Shown here one piece after another: positions 9,720 through 23,225 of a DNA stretch of 64,000 nt (within the stretch, counting starts at the first letter, position 1; each line of letters begins with the position of its first letter). The position numbers and the translations under genes were made by a program. Source of the stretch: Triplophysa rosa (Eukaryota > Chordata > Actinopteri > Cypriniformes > Nemacheilidae); assembly GCF_024868665.1 (NCBI RefSeq), contig NC_079893.1, positions 9,470,907 through 9,534,906 of the forward strand. The letters are read 5' to 3'. The notes beneath the pieces are model-generated. The model did not search any database. It was given only the letters and a program-made list of their open reading frames with translations, and was not told where the DNA came from.

Positions 9720-12700
9720 CCTTTAGCTGGGACATGGACCTTTTTCACGTTTCTGAGCAGCGGAAGTCGTAATAGTTGGGTAAACTTCTATTGCAGTGAA
9801 TGGGAGACTACAAATATATTTTTTGCATTTTCAAAGAAAAACTAAACGATTTGTGTTTTTACTACTTTCAACAAAATGAAAAAAATATAGTCTTATGACG
9901 GCAGACAAAAGAAAGAATCAAATTTACTGTGACTTCCATAGACGATGTATAAGAAACATCCTCACAGTAGTGTTAACAATTTTTTTGTAATTTGATCCAA
10001 ATAATTTGATAATTTGTATTGTGTTATATTTGTATAACACAATCCAAATTATTGTGTTATAAACATACATTTAAAAAAATTAAAATATAAAAACTTTTGA
10101 GGATTTACGATGCTGTTGACCGTTGAACACGCCATCACAGGCTTATGAAAAAGGTTAAACAGACTATAAAGGACATTTAGGTTGCATTTGTCCACAAAAC
10201 TTTTTACAAAATGCAAGGGAAAATTCAGTTTTTAGTACATTGTTGTCGTGTAAACACACCATGTACATGTAAAAAAACATACTTTCAGTGTTGTTCTTCC
10301 CGTTTGAGGAGCCTGGCGTGCAGCAGAGCCATTGACAATGGTGTGCTTTTGGTAAGACATTTAGTACCACTATTAATGTCTGATAAAATATCACAATCCT
10401 CTACTTACATATTGTGATGTACTGTACTTCTTAGTAAAACTATATTTAAAGGAGAAAACTTGATTGTTTCATGAATAGTGGTCTTTATATGACAGGTGGG
10501 TGAAGGGGAGGGGTTGAAAAACAATATTGGTAATATCAGCCAAAAAAGAAAGTCAATTCAAAGGCAGAAGACGTTTTTTTTTGCATTTTGATGAAAGATT
10601 ATAAATATATTGTTCTGCAAGTACTAGGAGTAAAATAAATAGAAACAAAAAAAATATTTCTTCTTTTTTTACCCCTTTATGTCAAGTCTCTATTTCTCCT
10701 GTTTGAAGTACACTTGTTTAAATTATTTAGCATCATGTTTACCTGAGTTTTATGTGTATATTGTCAGAAGGGCAAAGGAAGTGAATCTAGGTCACCTTTA
10801 ACAGAATTCAACTCAAGGACTCAAGTCTCAAGTGCTGTAACACATGAAAAGACAGAACAAAAGAGGAAATAATGTTTTAGCTTTTTATATGCCTTTGCTG
10901 TCTGTGATGGAGGGACGGAAACAAGCAGTGCTGAAGAGGCTTTGAAGGGCAAAAGATGCCCAGGGAAATATTTTGTTGCTCAGAAGTTGCTCTTTCTTAG
11001 CTCCAACTTAAAGGAGTTTTAGTTTCATGAAATACCAACTTTGTCTCAGTCATCTAAAATTCCTTAGAAAGAAAAGCTATGTAAATGGAATAACTGTTCA
11101 CACAATTGATGACAATTCTATTACCGTGGAAACCAGACGGTAGGCTGCAAGGATGCTGCTGTTGGAAAATAACCCGGGGCGAATAATGGGACGAATAATC
11201 CCATCATATCATCATTTTTAATGCATGCTAAAACTCCTATTCGCTCTTTGTACTTAATCATTTGTGGTTTCTATTTCTTGTATATTTTAGAAATACAATA
11301 TGAATTTAAGAATATAGGTTCATAAATTTATGATCAAATAAAATCCATAAAAAATGCAATGTTTCTGTGTGTCTGTGCGCATACTGTACTGTTTCTGCAT
11401 TCATACTTGTATAGGAACTTTAATGATTTGTGTACATTCTTGTCCTTTTTAACAAGAAGGCAGAATATCAATTTAAAATGTAAATGTTAATAGACTGTTC
11501 TCTCTGAGGTTTAATGATCAGCATCTTAAATACAATGCTCGGTTGTAGATCCCCGAAAATAATATCAAACCTCACAATGAGATTTGACAGGCTGTCTGTT
11601 TTCTACAATATTCTGCACATCCATTCCTAGGTAGCTATGCCATTGCAGTGGAAATTAGGATAGCCCTCTTGTTGTTAGCCCCTGTGTGTGTGCATGTGTG
11701 ATCACGTCTGAATGCATCAAGCATTCCCACAAGTTTCCATAGTAACCGCGACCTCTGCCTGGACAATCTGTTTTGGACTCATGTCTCCCTCTCTCTCTCT
11801 TTCTCTCTCTGTGAATTTAATTGAAATCTCATATAGATCGTGTTTAACGGTTTACAAGCAATATCTATATGCAAATATATTTACTTGCTTGTAATCACTA
11901 TATGTTTAAAATATTTTAATGATTCATTTTTTACCTATTAGTCTAATAAAAGTGCAAGGAGCTATGTCTAAGTTATTTGTGAACAAAAATCACCACTGAA
12001 AGGAAATCTGGACCAGTTTGTCCAACCACTAGATCTCCCGTTTACTGTATACACGCTCACACACACATTCATTTTATACTGCACATTGTAATACATTGTT
12101 TTCAAATAAGCACTATTTAGTATAGTTATCAATTTCCATCAATGTTAGTGGTTTAGACTTAGGACTTACCATCCTTGTGAACATTCAATCTCCAAAATGT
12201 ACACATACAGTAAGCACACACACGCTTGCACACGTGTGCTCATTGTGATGAGATCAGAGCTTCAGGAAGTATGACTGAGGGCAGCAGGTTAATAGGATTG
12301 CTTCATTGCTTTTAAAGAGTATCTGTAAGCCTGAACTTTGAATGATCGCCTCTCATTCAGGGACATAACAAAAAACTAACACGAACATTCAAACATAAAG
12401 AAACTGTCCTTATTGTGACAATAATATATTCCTACATTAAATTACTGCTCATCACTTATATCCTGTAAGAAATAAGTCTGGTTTGTACATGTGTCAGATT
12501 AGGCAGGAAGCAATTACCGTGTGTATGTGAGTGTAAGCAGTGGCTTAGTGTGTATAGTGGGGTTCCTAATCCTTCACATACTGATTTTTTTTGTCATGCA
12601 TGACATGCATTTCTGATATCACTGACAAATGTACACATTGAAGTTGTTTAACAGGTAAATGACTGCCAGGAAAACCATTATCCAGTTTCCTTCCCAACAG

Positions 12701-14253
12701 CTTGATACGATTTTGCAAACATTATTTATTGGCACGAGTCATGTGCCAAATAGCTTACTTCTCAACCAACTGCGCTAAAAGCCTTTCAGTTTTCTTTTTC
12801 TTATGTCTTGAGAATGGAGTCTGCCTTATATGCAGATGGGAGTGTTTACTGTACTGTAGTGTGCGTATTTCCTTTTAATTAAATGACTATGAAATACACA
12901 CATCTCAAAATACACACAACTTTCAAACTTGCGTCTCGAGGATTCTTTTCTGATATGCTGAAGAAAGCTGGGTACATGCTTTCAATAATGTTTAATTACC
13001 ACTGGCCAACACCTCGCTCAAAAACATAAATGCATATATGCAGGCGACTAACAGGCATGAAGCAATTTATATTCATCCAGCATGACACCAGAGTTTAATA
13101 GTTACATTATCACTCTAATGTACTTTTTATATGAAAAGTTATATGCATTAACAAGTTTGAAATGGGTTTCAATGTGAAAGTGAAATTTGTATTATAGATC
13201 ATTTTACCGCTGTTGTGAATAATCACTGAGACTAATAAAGTGCAACCCTTCCCATGATGCATTTCTGTTGTCCCTGAGACAGCTTTATAGAGGAAAGCAG
13301 GATTGAGCGAGAAAACCCGATGACTTTATTCCACTTTGCATGCCCACACTCTCACTTTGCTCAGGACAATTGTGTTAGCCTAATGACACACACAAAGTAG
13401 ATGTTCACTTACATAAAGCTGCTCAACTTGTATAATACTGGCACTGTTCACCCCATCCTCCCCTAAATTATATCTCCAGAACTGATAATAAACTAATGGA
13501 GGGGTTCATCCTATTGTCTGCTCGCCTTGCGATTCAATACAGGTCAGGGCAGGCAAACATTCCGGATAGATGCACATCATGCCTTTCCCTCAGAGCAACA
13601 GAGAAGATGAATTAAACAAAAGAGAAAGTGAAAAACAAGCTGATTTAGTAAACCGCATGCCAGAAAACCAAGAAATTGTTCACAACCCGAGCAAAACTTG
13701 GCCTTGAGGGTTTACATCAACACACAAACAGTTCAGCATTTCTCTGCTGATGAGGGAAGGACGATTCTCAATGAGAGTCAAAACAGAAGTCTAGGTCAGC
13801 CCTATTAACCACTAACCAGGTGGCCTGCGGGCCAAATACCGCCAAGGTTGAGCTGAGACTTATCGTTATCCATCCACCAAGAACTAAACTCATGAAGGAT
13901 TGACAGGTGAGAGCTCAGAGAAACTGATACTGCAGGTTCTGCTTAATATTTTGGTGGTGAACAAACACTTGATTTGGGAAAGTCAAGAATAACTGAAATC
14001 TATAATAAACAGTATGTAATTTGAGGTTGATTAATAATCTATTATAAACCTCATATTAACATTCTGTTCAGCAAAATATTTTGAGGTTTCATATTCTTTA
14101 TTTGACAGAATTTATATCAGAAGAGTCTTATTAGGTTGTGTTGTGGATTCTTGGCTTATTATTTTAAATTTACCATCTCAATGTGAAAAACATGAGCAAC
14201 CTAGTCATTGAAAATTATTCACGAGAACTACATTTGGTTTCTCTCATTTTTCT
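9720..14253. other. Long stretch without recognised genes
   Basis: AT-rich with only short chance frames. A CT-rich run lies near 11788-11810. The 13200-13400 segment is less AT-rich and looks free of repeats. No terminal repeats, RNA genes or exons could be supported. Confidence 0.45.
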
Positions 14254-14570
14254 AGAGGTGGAAAGTACTTTTACTTTCAAATTTGTTTTTTACTTTTTTT
14301 GCGTTCCCACATAAAGCATATATTTTTTTGTCTATTTTTTTGCTTTTTTACTTTTAAGGACATTAAAAGTAGAGTACTTTCTTTTACTCAAGTATTTTTA
14401 CTTAAATTTACACAAAGTACTAGATTTTTTATGTACTTAAGTATTAAAGTTAAAATCAAACACATAAAAATGTATTCATGAAATGTAGTGGAGTAAAAAG
14501 TATGCTTCAAATTTTGCAGTCAAGTACATTTTTCGAGTTTCTGTTCTTTATCAGAGTAAAAATACTTCAC
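14254..14570. repeat. Dispersed repeat rich in AAGTACTTTTACTT motifs
   Basis: The stretch from the GGTGGAAAGTAC start contains many AGTACTTTTA/TACTTAAGTA-type motifs. This wording is typical of a common teleost dispersed repeat. Ends and class are unclear; no matching inverted termini were found. Confidence 0.4.
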
Positions 14571-15947
14571 TACTGTCAACATCTGCATTTTTCTCCCGAA
14601 ATCCTCCTCCTCGCTATTTTCATGGAGGCATATAGATACAGTAATGTATTCTGTTTGAATAAACATTAGAAGAGTAGAAAATAGGCATTTAAAAGTACTG
14701 CAGAAAAACCTCCCGATTATTTCCATTTTATTTAACCATCTAATGACGCAAATCATTTTGAGTTATCCTATATCGTTTAAGTTAACAGAACCTCTGCCAC
14801 CAACTATGTATTCCCCTTACCAAAAGCAACACCATGAAGAGTAATATAAGTACATGTTGAAACACAGGTTGAAAAATTACTGAGCTAAAACGAGCAAAGG
14901 ATGCTCTTTTTAAGCTTTTTCTTAGCAAGTAGACGTGAGAAAAAGACTACTGATTATTAGCTGCCACGAAGCCTGTGAGATGGCATGTGAAACACGCAAT
15001 GCTGACTACATGCATGCTACATTTTTATTCTTTACACGTGCATGTCAGCATGCATGCAGAAAACATCAAGGTTTAAATTACCATAACAACACAGACGCAC
15101 AAGTATATAGGTCAGAAATCTACAAATGCAATGTCAGAAAGCTTCCTAATTGCTAAGTGCGTTATTGCTTTATGGTAAAATGGCTTCACGTCCTGTCTGA
15201 GGTGACACCACGTGCACAGTTTGAAAGCTGCATGTCCCGACCGCACGTGATCTGTTGACGCCAGTATTATTTGACCCTTGACGTAAAAGGCCAGATTCAA
15301 TTGAATGAAATAGAAATTACCAATATTTTTACTATGAATGAATCCGACAGGAAACAATTACTTAAAACGTCATGCCGGTAACACAAGGATGATTATAGAG
15401 AACTCCCAGCTGGGGAAAGATTGCAGAATTGGAAAAGAGAAACAGCCATTGTGTGTCGCAAGGAAAAATTGCACGAAGGCACCTGTCTCTGAGAAAGAAA
15501 TTGCATGTATTAAACTTGAAATAGCCTAAAGGTTATCACAATGTTTTGACAAGGTTACAGATGACTATTTGCGAAAAATGATGGCTTACTGAAGACCATA
15601 AAATGAGTATGTCCTCTTCTAAAAACTACCCCGTACTGATGTTGTTTGTGCAACAAGATTATTACGATTTATAAGTTAATTATAAATTGTAAAATGTTTT
15701 TCATAAAATTATATTTTTCAGTCACCATCAAAATCTTTTGTTTATACATAATGAGTGAACTTTGCACATGGTCCCTTACCCACAATTTTTCATGTGGCAT
15801 GTGACTATTTGAGTTTGTGGTAATTGTAATAAGTTTAAAACATCTGATTTCCAAAGACAATTTTCTTTTTCTGCGATAAACAATTCTTACACTGTGTTTA
15901 TCGCAGAAAAAGCAGAGTTGTGAAGCAAAACTAGTTGAGAATCAAGC
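14571..15947. other. Unassigned sequence
   Basis: No gene or complete repeat was identified. The last five bases (15943-15947, CAAGC) are the target duplication of the next LTR. Confidence 0.45.
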
Positions 15948-16530
15948 TGTCACGGTCCTGCCTTCTCGTTCAGGATTTTCTAGTCATGTGGCAGGATCAG
16001 GACAGAGCCCTTAGGTTTTATGTGAGAAAGCCATGAGTTGTTTACATTTTACATCTCATGTGCTTTCTCGTGTCTTGTCATTGGCCCCGCCCCTCTCATT
16101 TCATGTATTGCTTCCCTGCCGTGTCTAATGTTTCCCACCTGCCCTGTGTCATTATCCCTCGTTTGTCTTGCCTTTAAAATGCCCTCATGTTTCTTTGTCC
16201 TGTGCTCGTGGATTGTGTATGTATGTATACCCTGTACCTCGTTCGTGCATGCCAGTGGTTTTTGTGCCTCGGGTTATGTTCCTGTTTCCTGGTCTCTTCG
16301 TTTATATTACCTTGCCCTGTTTAAGACATTGTGTCATGTCTAGTTTGGTTTTCTTTTTGCCCCATCGAGGGAAGTATTTTGTTTCTTGTTTTATATTTTA
16401 GTTCATCTTGTTAGACACCCCCTTGTGGGTATTTCGTTTGTTAGTGTTTGTCCCCTGTTTAATAAAAGTCTTGTTTTGTTAACCCCTTCACGCCTGCCTG
16501 CATCTGGGTTCTTTTACGCCAGTCGTGACA
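15948..16530 (+). mobile_element. Solo LTR, TGTCACGG...CGTGACA
   Basis: 583 bp with TG...CA ends. The perfect 5-bp duplication CAAGC flanks it (15943-15947 and 16531-16535). An AATAAA-type signal lies near 16461 and the pyrimidine-rich body is LTR-like. No internal region is present, so it arose by recombination between two LTRs. It shares its 3' part (TTAACCCCTT region) with the solo LTR at 60731, so both belong to one family. The first 15 bases recur inverted shortly inside, with mismatches. Confidence 0.85.
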
Positions 16531-16535
16531 CAAGC

Positions 16536-17977
16536 ACTGCTTTAAAGTGAACAGGTCAGTAGAGAGAAGTCAAAGCTCTGTTACACAAAGAAACGAAGGT
16601 GAGAGAAAGAAATGGGACAATTAGAAACAAATAGCTAAAAAGTGCTGAGAGGAGCTTTGTATTCCATTCCCTGCTCCTCTTTTCAATTTGACCAGTCAGT
16701 CAGCATGGATATTTCACCTCTTCAGCAGTACAGATGTTTCAAGTCAGCAGCTCCCAGTAAGCAACAAATTACTGTCAGCACCGAGAACCCTTTAGCACCG
16801 TGAATCTGAATCTTGTAAATCCTATTTATTTGCAAATTAAGTGGTCTCTGTGACGCCATTTATGAATCACTTTTACAGGGCTGCATGGGAAAAGAAAGAA
16901 GCATGAATTCACAAGAGCATGGTGATTATTCTCAATCGATTCTGGACCAATCCACAAACATTTTGAATCGGATATTTAAATTGATAGTTCTGTTTATTAC
17001 AAATTAATACTCAAGATAAAATGTTATGCCTATAGATACAGATATCCATCCATTCATTTTCAAAAGTGCTAAGACACAAATTCACAAGGCCATTACATTA
17101 TTAAAAGGCGGGTTAAATAAGATACAGTAGGATTAAGATCTTAAACAAAAAGCTTTATTTTATTGAACACTTTATTTTGTTTCAAACAAATGATGGTTTG
17201 CATCATCACCTATGTAGGTGAAATAATAAAGTAACGTATATCACATAGTTATTTGTGTTTGCAGTGGATGTTTAGCATTTATGAAACTGATTCTCAGATC
17301 TAAGTAAGTTATAGCAGACAGCAGGGTACAGTATCTTAGTTTCATGCTCGAATAAAACCTGCGTCATCCAATCCAGCCTAAATCAACAAAAAGACAGGAG
17401 AGAGCAAGAGAGAGAGAGAGAGAGGGGGGGGGGGGTAAATGACACAAAAATTGATTTCTTGCTGTCGTTTCTCGTGCAATCACTCAGCATTTAAATGCAG
17501 TTCTCTAAAGGCTGGTGAGTTGTTATAGGTTTCTCAGGAGGCTATAAACAGCTACAGAGTAGCCTGGGGTGAGACACAGCTCAAGTGTAACAAACTGAAC
17601 AGCTTTGAGGCTTAAAAAACTGTCTACAACTGAAATTTCTGCATTTACTCACACATCATTCCAAATCCATATTGCGTTTTTTCATGAAACACAAAATAAA
17701 AAAATCCTTATTTATGAAAAACTAAGATTTCTGTCAAGTTCCAAAAAATATGTATGCATTTAAGAATGAATAATGATTTAAAAAGACTGAAAAAATGTGT
17801 AATAGATTACATATGATACGGATTGGATCAAATATTTCATGTGATTTGGAAAAATCATATTGAGTAATTTTATTCTTTAAGCTTTTGAAGGGGATGTCTT
17901 TCCAAATCCTGCTTTTGAGTTCCCTAAAAGCATACAGATTCGGAAAGAAAATACATCATTATTATTATTGGGTGAGT
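16536..17977. other. Unassigned sequence with a GA/G microsatellite
   Basis: No genes found. 17401-17435 is a (GA)n run ending in a run of about 12 G. The 16650-16900 part reads as single-copy sequence, based only on the absence of repeat signatures. Confidence 0.45.
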
Positions 17978-18148
17978 CAGAGCCATTTAGGGAGAGAGTC
18001 GCGTCAACTCCGTTGACTCCAATGGAACAGTTTTTTCACAGCAATGGCGGTTCATGGAGCCTCTCAATAGTTACCGGAAGTTACTCGCAACGCATGGAGC
18101 TGCGGCTAAACAGACCAATTGAGGTAAACTTTTAACGCATTTAAAGAC

Positions 18149-18434
18149 TTAAGCGGCCCTAACACACGCGGTTTCTGCCAGACATGAACCGCATGCGGTG
18201 AGTGAAACTGATGTCTCTGTTTTGTTGGCAAGGGATGCGCACGTGCTTTAGTTCAGCCTCCCCCTCCCCCCCACACGCGCCGTATGATTTCGGAAATAAT
18301 CGTACAGCTGTATCTATCTTAAAATGTGATCAAACTAAATACTCTTTGAAGATACGAAGTATGCAATACTACTCTATAGGTACTCAAGATTAATATGAGA
18401 TTGGCAGAAACCGCGTGTGTTACGGCCGCTTTAA
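18149..18434. mobile_element. MITE with about 30-bp terminal inverted repeats, TTAA-flanked (module A)
   Basis: Inverted ends share the core TAACACACGCGGTTTCTGCC and are flanked by TTAA on both sides. A related copy without its left end lies at 25175-25434. Homology between the two loci continues about 70 bases beyond the right TTAA (to 18504 and 25508), so the surrounding DNA is also shared. Confidence 0.7.
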
Positions 18435-18921
18435 TGAAACAAAAAAAGTGTCAAGTGGGTCACATAGGTTGCGGTACATATATGTAACCATAGCAACCGA
18501 GCGCAAGTAAATTGATCAGGTGTGAATTGAAGCCACCATTAAAATACTATCAGTCATAGAAAAGCTTCGCCTTTTTTTTCTCACTTGCAAGACTACAATA
18601 AAATTTTACTTGTGTGTTAATGAAATTTTGGTAGACTGTTTTTTTTTTTGATTTTCTTAAATAATATTAAATTGTACTGCAGGTAATTTGTATGGTATAT
18701 GCTTTAGTTTTTTTTTTTAAGTGATTGTGTTGGGGTGGTACATTTTACAAGTATTACCATGCTTTAGTTACAATATATACACTAAAATATGCAATATGCA
18801 GGCACTAGAGCGCCCCCTACTGTCTTCTATAGAGATATGCAATAATTGCGATGATCTGAAACCATCGCAATGAGGTCAAACAATCGCGATGAGACGATTA
18901 TTTAATAATCGTGACAGCCCT

Positions 18922-19337
18922 ACGGCTCCATATATCAGTTTCAAACGATCTCCAAATCCAGCGTTATATCCACTATTTATATAACGTTCATCACCCAAAT
19001 GCAGTGAACAAACAAACACTCGAACGAATGCTCTCTCTCTCCTGTACACAAGTGAAAGTGACGTCTGCGCATGCTCCTGCTCCTGTTCTCCTTGCTGCTG
19101 CGTGCTTTTCCGGGAGAACTGTCCAATAAGGGACTAAGAAAAATTGTTATGAAACATTATAATACCTTATAATACATTGTGAAACATACGCTGGGGGAGT
19201 GTATCGAGCACATAAATACTACGTAATACGCCCAACTCGTTTTTTGACAAGTTGACCATGTTAAGCATGAGAAGACAGCACGTTTAACAGTGTAAAGAAG
19301 TCAGAATGCATGACACACCGTTGCAGCACCCCTTTAA
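18922..19337 (-). repeat. Dispersed repeat (module B), inverted relative to the copy at 24711
   Basis: Starts ACGGCTCCAT and ends GCACCCCTTTAA. The reverse complement of this block occurs at 24711-25154 with clear, gapped similarity. The sequence just before it (about 18830-18921) ends in GACAGCCCTA, like the terminus of another hAT-type MITE whose left end I could not place. Confidence 0.6.
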
Positions 19338-19433
19338 AAGAAAGAAAAAACATAACTGAAACTATCTGAAGGCTCCATGAATCACATGAAATTTGAACTT
19401 CCGTTGTCGTGACTCTGTCTCTCAATGGCTCTG

Positions 19434-20187
19434 GGGTGAGCTATTCCTTTGTCTTAACGTTTAAAGCGTTTAACAAAAAAGTGAATGTCAAAGCTAAAAT
19501 TACACATTTCATTTAGTTTAGTCTGCTGGGCTATTTTATCTGCAGTTATATTTCTGTACATTTTTCCTATGGTATTCTGTGAGGCTTCAGTAAGCCGATA
19601 TAATGTTTACTCGGGGGACAGTTTGGACCCAAACAGCTGACATGCTCTGTGTTTCCAACCCTCCCTCTGTCTCACTTCATCCCATCAGTCAATTCCTGCC
19701 CTGTGAGAAGAAATGAGAACGAAAGTGGTTTAGTCAGTGCATATACGGAGATTATTGATATGTGTTATGTGGGTTAAAAAAGGTGTTTGTGAGAATGAGT
19801 TTGTGAGGCTTTTGTAAATGAGTGTGTGTATGATTGTTTAACCTGACACCAATTGACCACTGAATAGAGAGCGACTACGCCACCCTGGATACTCGCCAGG
19901 GACGAGAAGGTATTTACACTTTAGGAACACAGGTTCATTTCAGTAAGTGGCAGGAGACGTGAGCATAGAAATATAAATATTTTTATTTTAAAAAGGTCTA
20001 ACACAATATTAAACCAACTGACACAAAAGGAAAAAAATAATAATAATAAACAAAGAAAATACAGCAGTAAGCAATCTGGGCCAACAGACACTTCTCAACT
20101 AACCACAAGGGAACAGGAGCCGAGGCACGACCGCAGGGGCCAGGGGCACAACAGGCCACACCGCACCTCACACTGGTTACACCGGTA

Positions 20188-20235
<48 letters not shown>

Positions 20236-21599
20236 CACACACACACGTGGGAGAACACCGCCACCCCAAACTCCGCCCCGCCTTCGGCACTCAGCTCCTG
20301 TAACAAAAATGGATGGAAATATGTTTGGCACAAGTTTCAATAAGGCTGCAGGCACTCTGCAATCCCTCTACACTGCAATGCAGTATAGCAAGCAGGCGCT
20401 CTCCTTGCTCACAACGATGCACCTTCACAAGAATAGGAAACAATATAACAAACAAAAATAGAAACAATAGAACAACAAATAAATTAAACATGTAACTACA
20501 GCAGCACCATCAGGGCTAGCCAATGTAGTACGGCACAGCTGTTTAATTTGAGTAAAACAAAAAAAAGAAAAAAACAGTAGTGCCAAAGAAAACAATGTAA
20601 ATGAAAAAAAATAAAGCACAAACAAAACAAAAAGGGTAAAGCAGAATTAACACTAAAATAAAATATAGCAACAGCGCCCCCGGATAACTCCCACGTAGAT
20701 CAGGAAACGCGGGACGTAATCACTGGTAGAGACGCAACCAATCTGTCATGAAGGTAGACTCTTCCCAACCTCAACCAAACAGGTAACCAACCAACCGATG
20801 AATGCACTGGGCGGTTGCGGCTCGTTCAAACTGTCGTACTCCTCAGATCTCGTAACCCAGCTAATCGGGTAACCGCACAAATGTGCGGAGAACCACTCGC
20901 TACGTTTGTTGGAAAACTGTGTACGCAGCCCGACCCAGAACGTCCGTAATATTTACAGCCACACAAGCTCGACTCAGCGCACTCAAGCTTGCGCCTAGCA
21001 GAGGGGCAACGCTAACCAAGTGTCAGCCACAAGGTTTTTCCTCACGTGCCGATCTACTGGCCGACCGGATATGACACCGACGCCAAGGGGCGTGACTCAT
21101 GATCCCAAACCACTTCACTACCAGCTCTATATCTACACCCCTCTGTCGCATGATAGGATGGTCAATAATCACAACCCCACCAATCACCGCTACAAGGGAA
21201 GAACTATTGGTTCTACCACAATCGAATGAATCTGGTTGTGTGCGTGCGTGTGTGTTTGTGTGTGTGTGTACATTGGCTGAAGACAATGAATTTGATTGCA
21301 GTAATAAAAAATATGTGAACCCATGACTGTGATGGGAAAATAAGCAGCAATTCATAAAATATGTTGGATAGTTTGGGGATAGTGTACAGAAATTCTTTGA
21401 CCCTGAACAAAATGTACCCCTACAAGCATAATTTTTTTATAAATAGGTATCAGTCTATTTCACAAATTAATACCTTAAAATTTTACGATTTGATTTTTTT
21501 AGATGAAATTATAATAGATATATTAAATGTAATATAGGCCAATTTATTATTGTATTCTGAGTGAGTTTATGGTACTAAAACAATTTTTCGCTACAAACG
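19434..21599. other. Unassigned block with a microsatellite and a GC-richer core
   Basis: 20660-21200 is clearly more GC-rich than its surroundings and has no recognisable motif. It may be an old LTR or satellite remnant, but no paired ends were found. Frames crossing the microsatellite have cysteine/valine or histidine/threonine runs and are artefacts. Confidence 0.4.
20186..20247. repeat. (ACGC)n/(AC)n microsatellite
   Basis: About nine ACGC units run straight into about 13 AC units. Confidence 0.95.
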
Positions 21600-21970
21600 T
21601 ACACTGTAAAAAAATCCTTTAAAAAAACGGAACGTTTTTCCCGTTTCTTGTGAATTTGCAGTCTCTTTATGTAACTTGACAGTTTATGGCAGTATCTCAA
21701 AAACAGACTGTGTAAAACAATCCACTAAAAAACTTTTTTTTATTCTAGCAGATGCCAGAGATATAACGTAAAAATAACAGTTTTCCCAGTAAAATTACAG
21801 GTGTTTCTTGTAAATTAGCCTTTAGTCTTTTTCTGTATGATGGTTTTTGACTGAAAATCTGTAAAAAAAAAAAAAACTGCACAGTTCTGTAAAAGTACAA
21901 ATTGTAATTTTATTTTATTTGAAAAGTTGGGAAAAGTAAAATTCTGTAAAATATTTTTTTTACAATGTAA
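21600..21970. mobile_element. MITE with CACTGTAAAAAA-type termini
   Basis: The left end TACACTGTAAAAAAAT is matched by the reversed right end TTACATTGTAAAAAAAAT. The interior is AT-rich and non-coding. Shorter relatives with the same terminal wording lie at 26936 and 50126. Confidence 0.65.
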
Positions 21971-22375
21971 CATTATTATAAATTATATTATTATCAAAAG
22001 TAATATAGTTTAACTTTGTCCTAAATTCTTTATATTTATATTATTTTTTATACAATTGTAATTGTATATATGTGTGTAATTTTATAACATTGTTCATTTT
22101 TCATTTAACCAGAAATGGAAGTTTAACATTAGAGAGATCTTGGTAAAGTTTCTCCCGTGCTATCGAATGCAAAACTCCATTGATGCTTTTGCTGACAGAC
22201 ACTGACCACACACACAAACATGTTCATGTTTATGCACACACAGACAGATACATGCATTTATAGTCCTGTCATCCTATCTCAATGTGCCTGATGGTATCGA
22301 ATTGTATTGATGTGCTGATTTCCCATTCAACCACACTGACCTGTAATACTGTAAATGCAGCTGTTAGCTGCTTCT

Positions 22376-23093
22376 CAGAGTCGGAGCCAGACCACGACTA
22401 ACAGGAGGGCAAGTGGCTCCCAGTGGGAGGGCACACAATCAGCATCATTAATACAAAAAAGTCAAAACTACCACATCTGTGCAAGGGAACACTTACAACT
22501 CGTGTAGAATGCTATTTTCCATACAAGTGAACAAGAATAACACAAATTAAACAATATTACCACACACAGTCACAACAAAAACAACAGGTTGACAATTATA
22601 ACCTATGCTGTGATATAATGCTCCTTCGCACCAAGGCTTGCTAGAAGTAAATGAAACACATTTTTAAATACCTTTTAAAAAAGCTGAAGGCGCCATGTGC
22701 GAACATTAAACCTCCTTAAAACTGTGTCTTTCCATTCGGTTGTAAATTTTCCTTTTCCAAAGCTGAACTAACTGAGCCTTCCCTTTGTGAAGCATTGAGC
22801 GTCTGTAACTTTGCTAATTGCTAGCGGCTTCCCTCCACACCTAGGCCTATACATTAATACGCTGCATAATGAGGCATCATCACAACAAACGGACTAGATT
22901 AATCTTTTTTTACAAAGTAAACAAATAGGCTAGGCAACCATTTTCATTTCCACTTTGTTTAAAATTCTTTAAACGTTAAAACGTTTTATTAATTCTTTTC
23001 AGTCATGAATTTAAAACTGTGTCATGTGGGGGGCACACAACAACCCCGTGGGGAGGGCATGGCCCACGAGTTCCCCCCTTGGCGCCGGCCCTG
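22376..23093. mobile_element. hAT-type non-autonomous element
   Basis: Left end CAGAGTCGGAGCCA; reversed right end CAGGGCCGGCGCCA. Perfect 8-bp duplication CTGCTTCT (22368-22375 and 23094-23101). 718 bp with no transposase frame. Confidence 0.85.
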
Positions 23094-23225
23094 CTGCTTC
23101 TACTGACCACGAGAGTGCTGAAAGTAAATGGACAATGCACATTTGACACGAATGAAAAAATTCGCACTTTGTCTTGCAGTTCTTTACAATTGTGCCCTAA
23201 AATGCCCTTTTTATATCCGTAATGT

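Larger units (their letters stand above)
17978..19433. mobile_element. hAT-type element carrying nested insertions
   Basis: The left end is CAGAGCCATTTAGGGAGAG; the right end, reversed, is CAGAGCCATTGAGAGACAG. The flanks GGGTGAGT (17970-17977) and GGGTGAGC (19434-19441) match at 7 of 8 bases, as expected of an aged hAT duplication. The interior holds two other repeats (18149-18434 and 18922-19337). No transposase frame is present. Confidence 0.75.

Noticed and set aside
20095..20355. Open frames with cysteine/valine or alanine/cysteine runs
   Set aside because: Translations of the ACGC/AC microsatellite and its flanks.
19843..21230. Complete LTR or LTR element in the 20-kb block
   Set aside because: No TG...CA pair with matching flanking duplication could be found.
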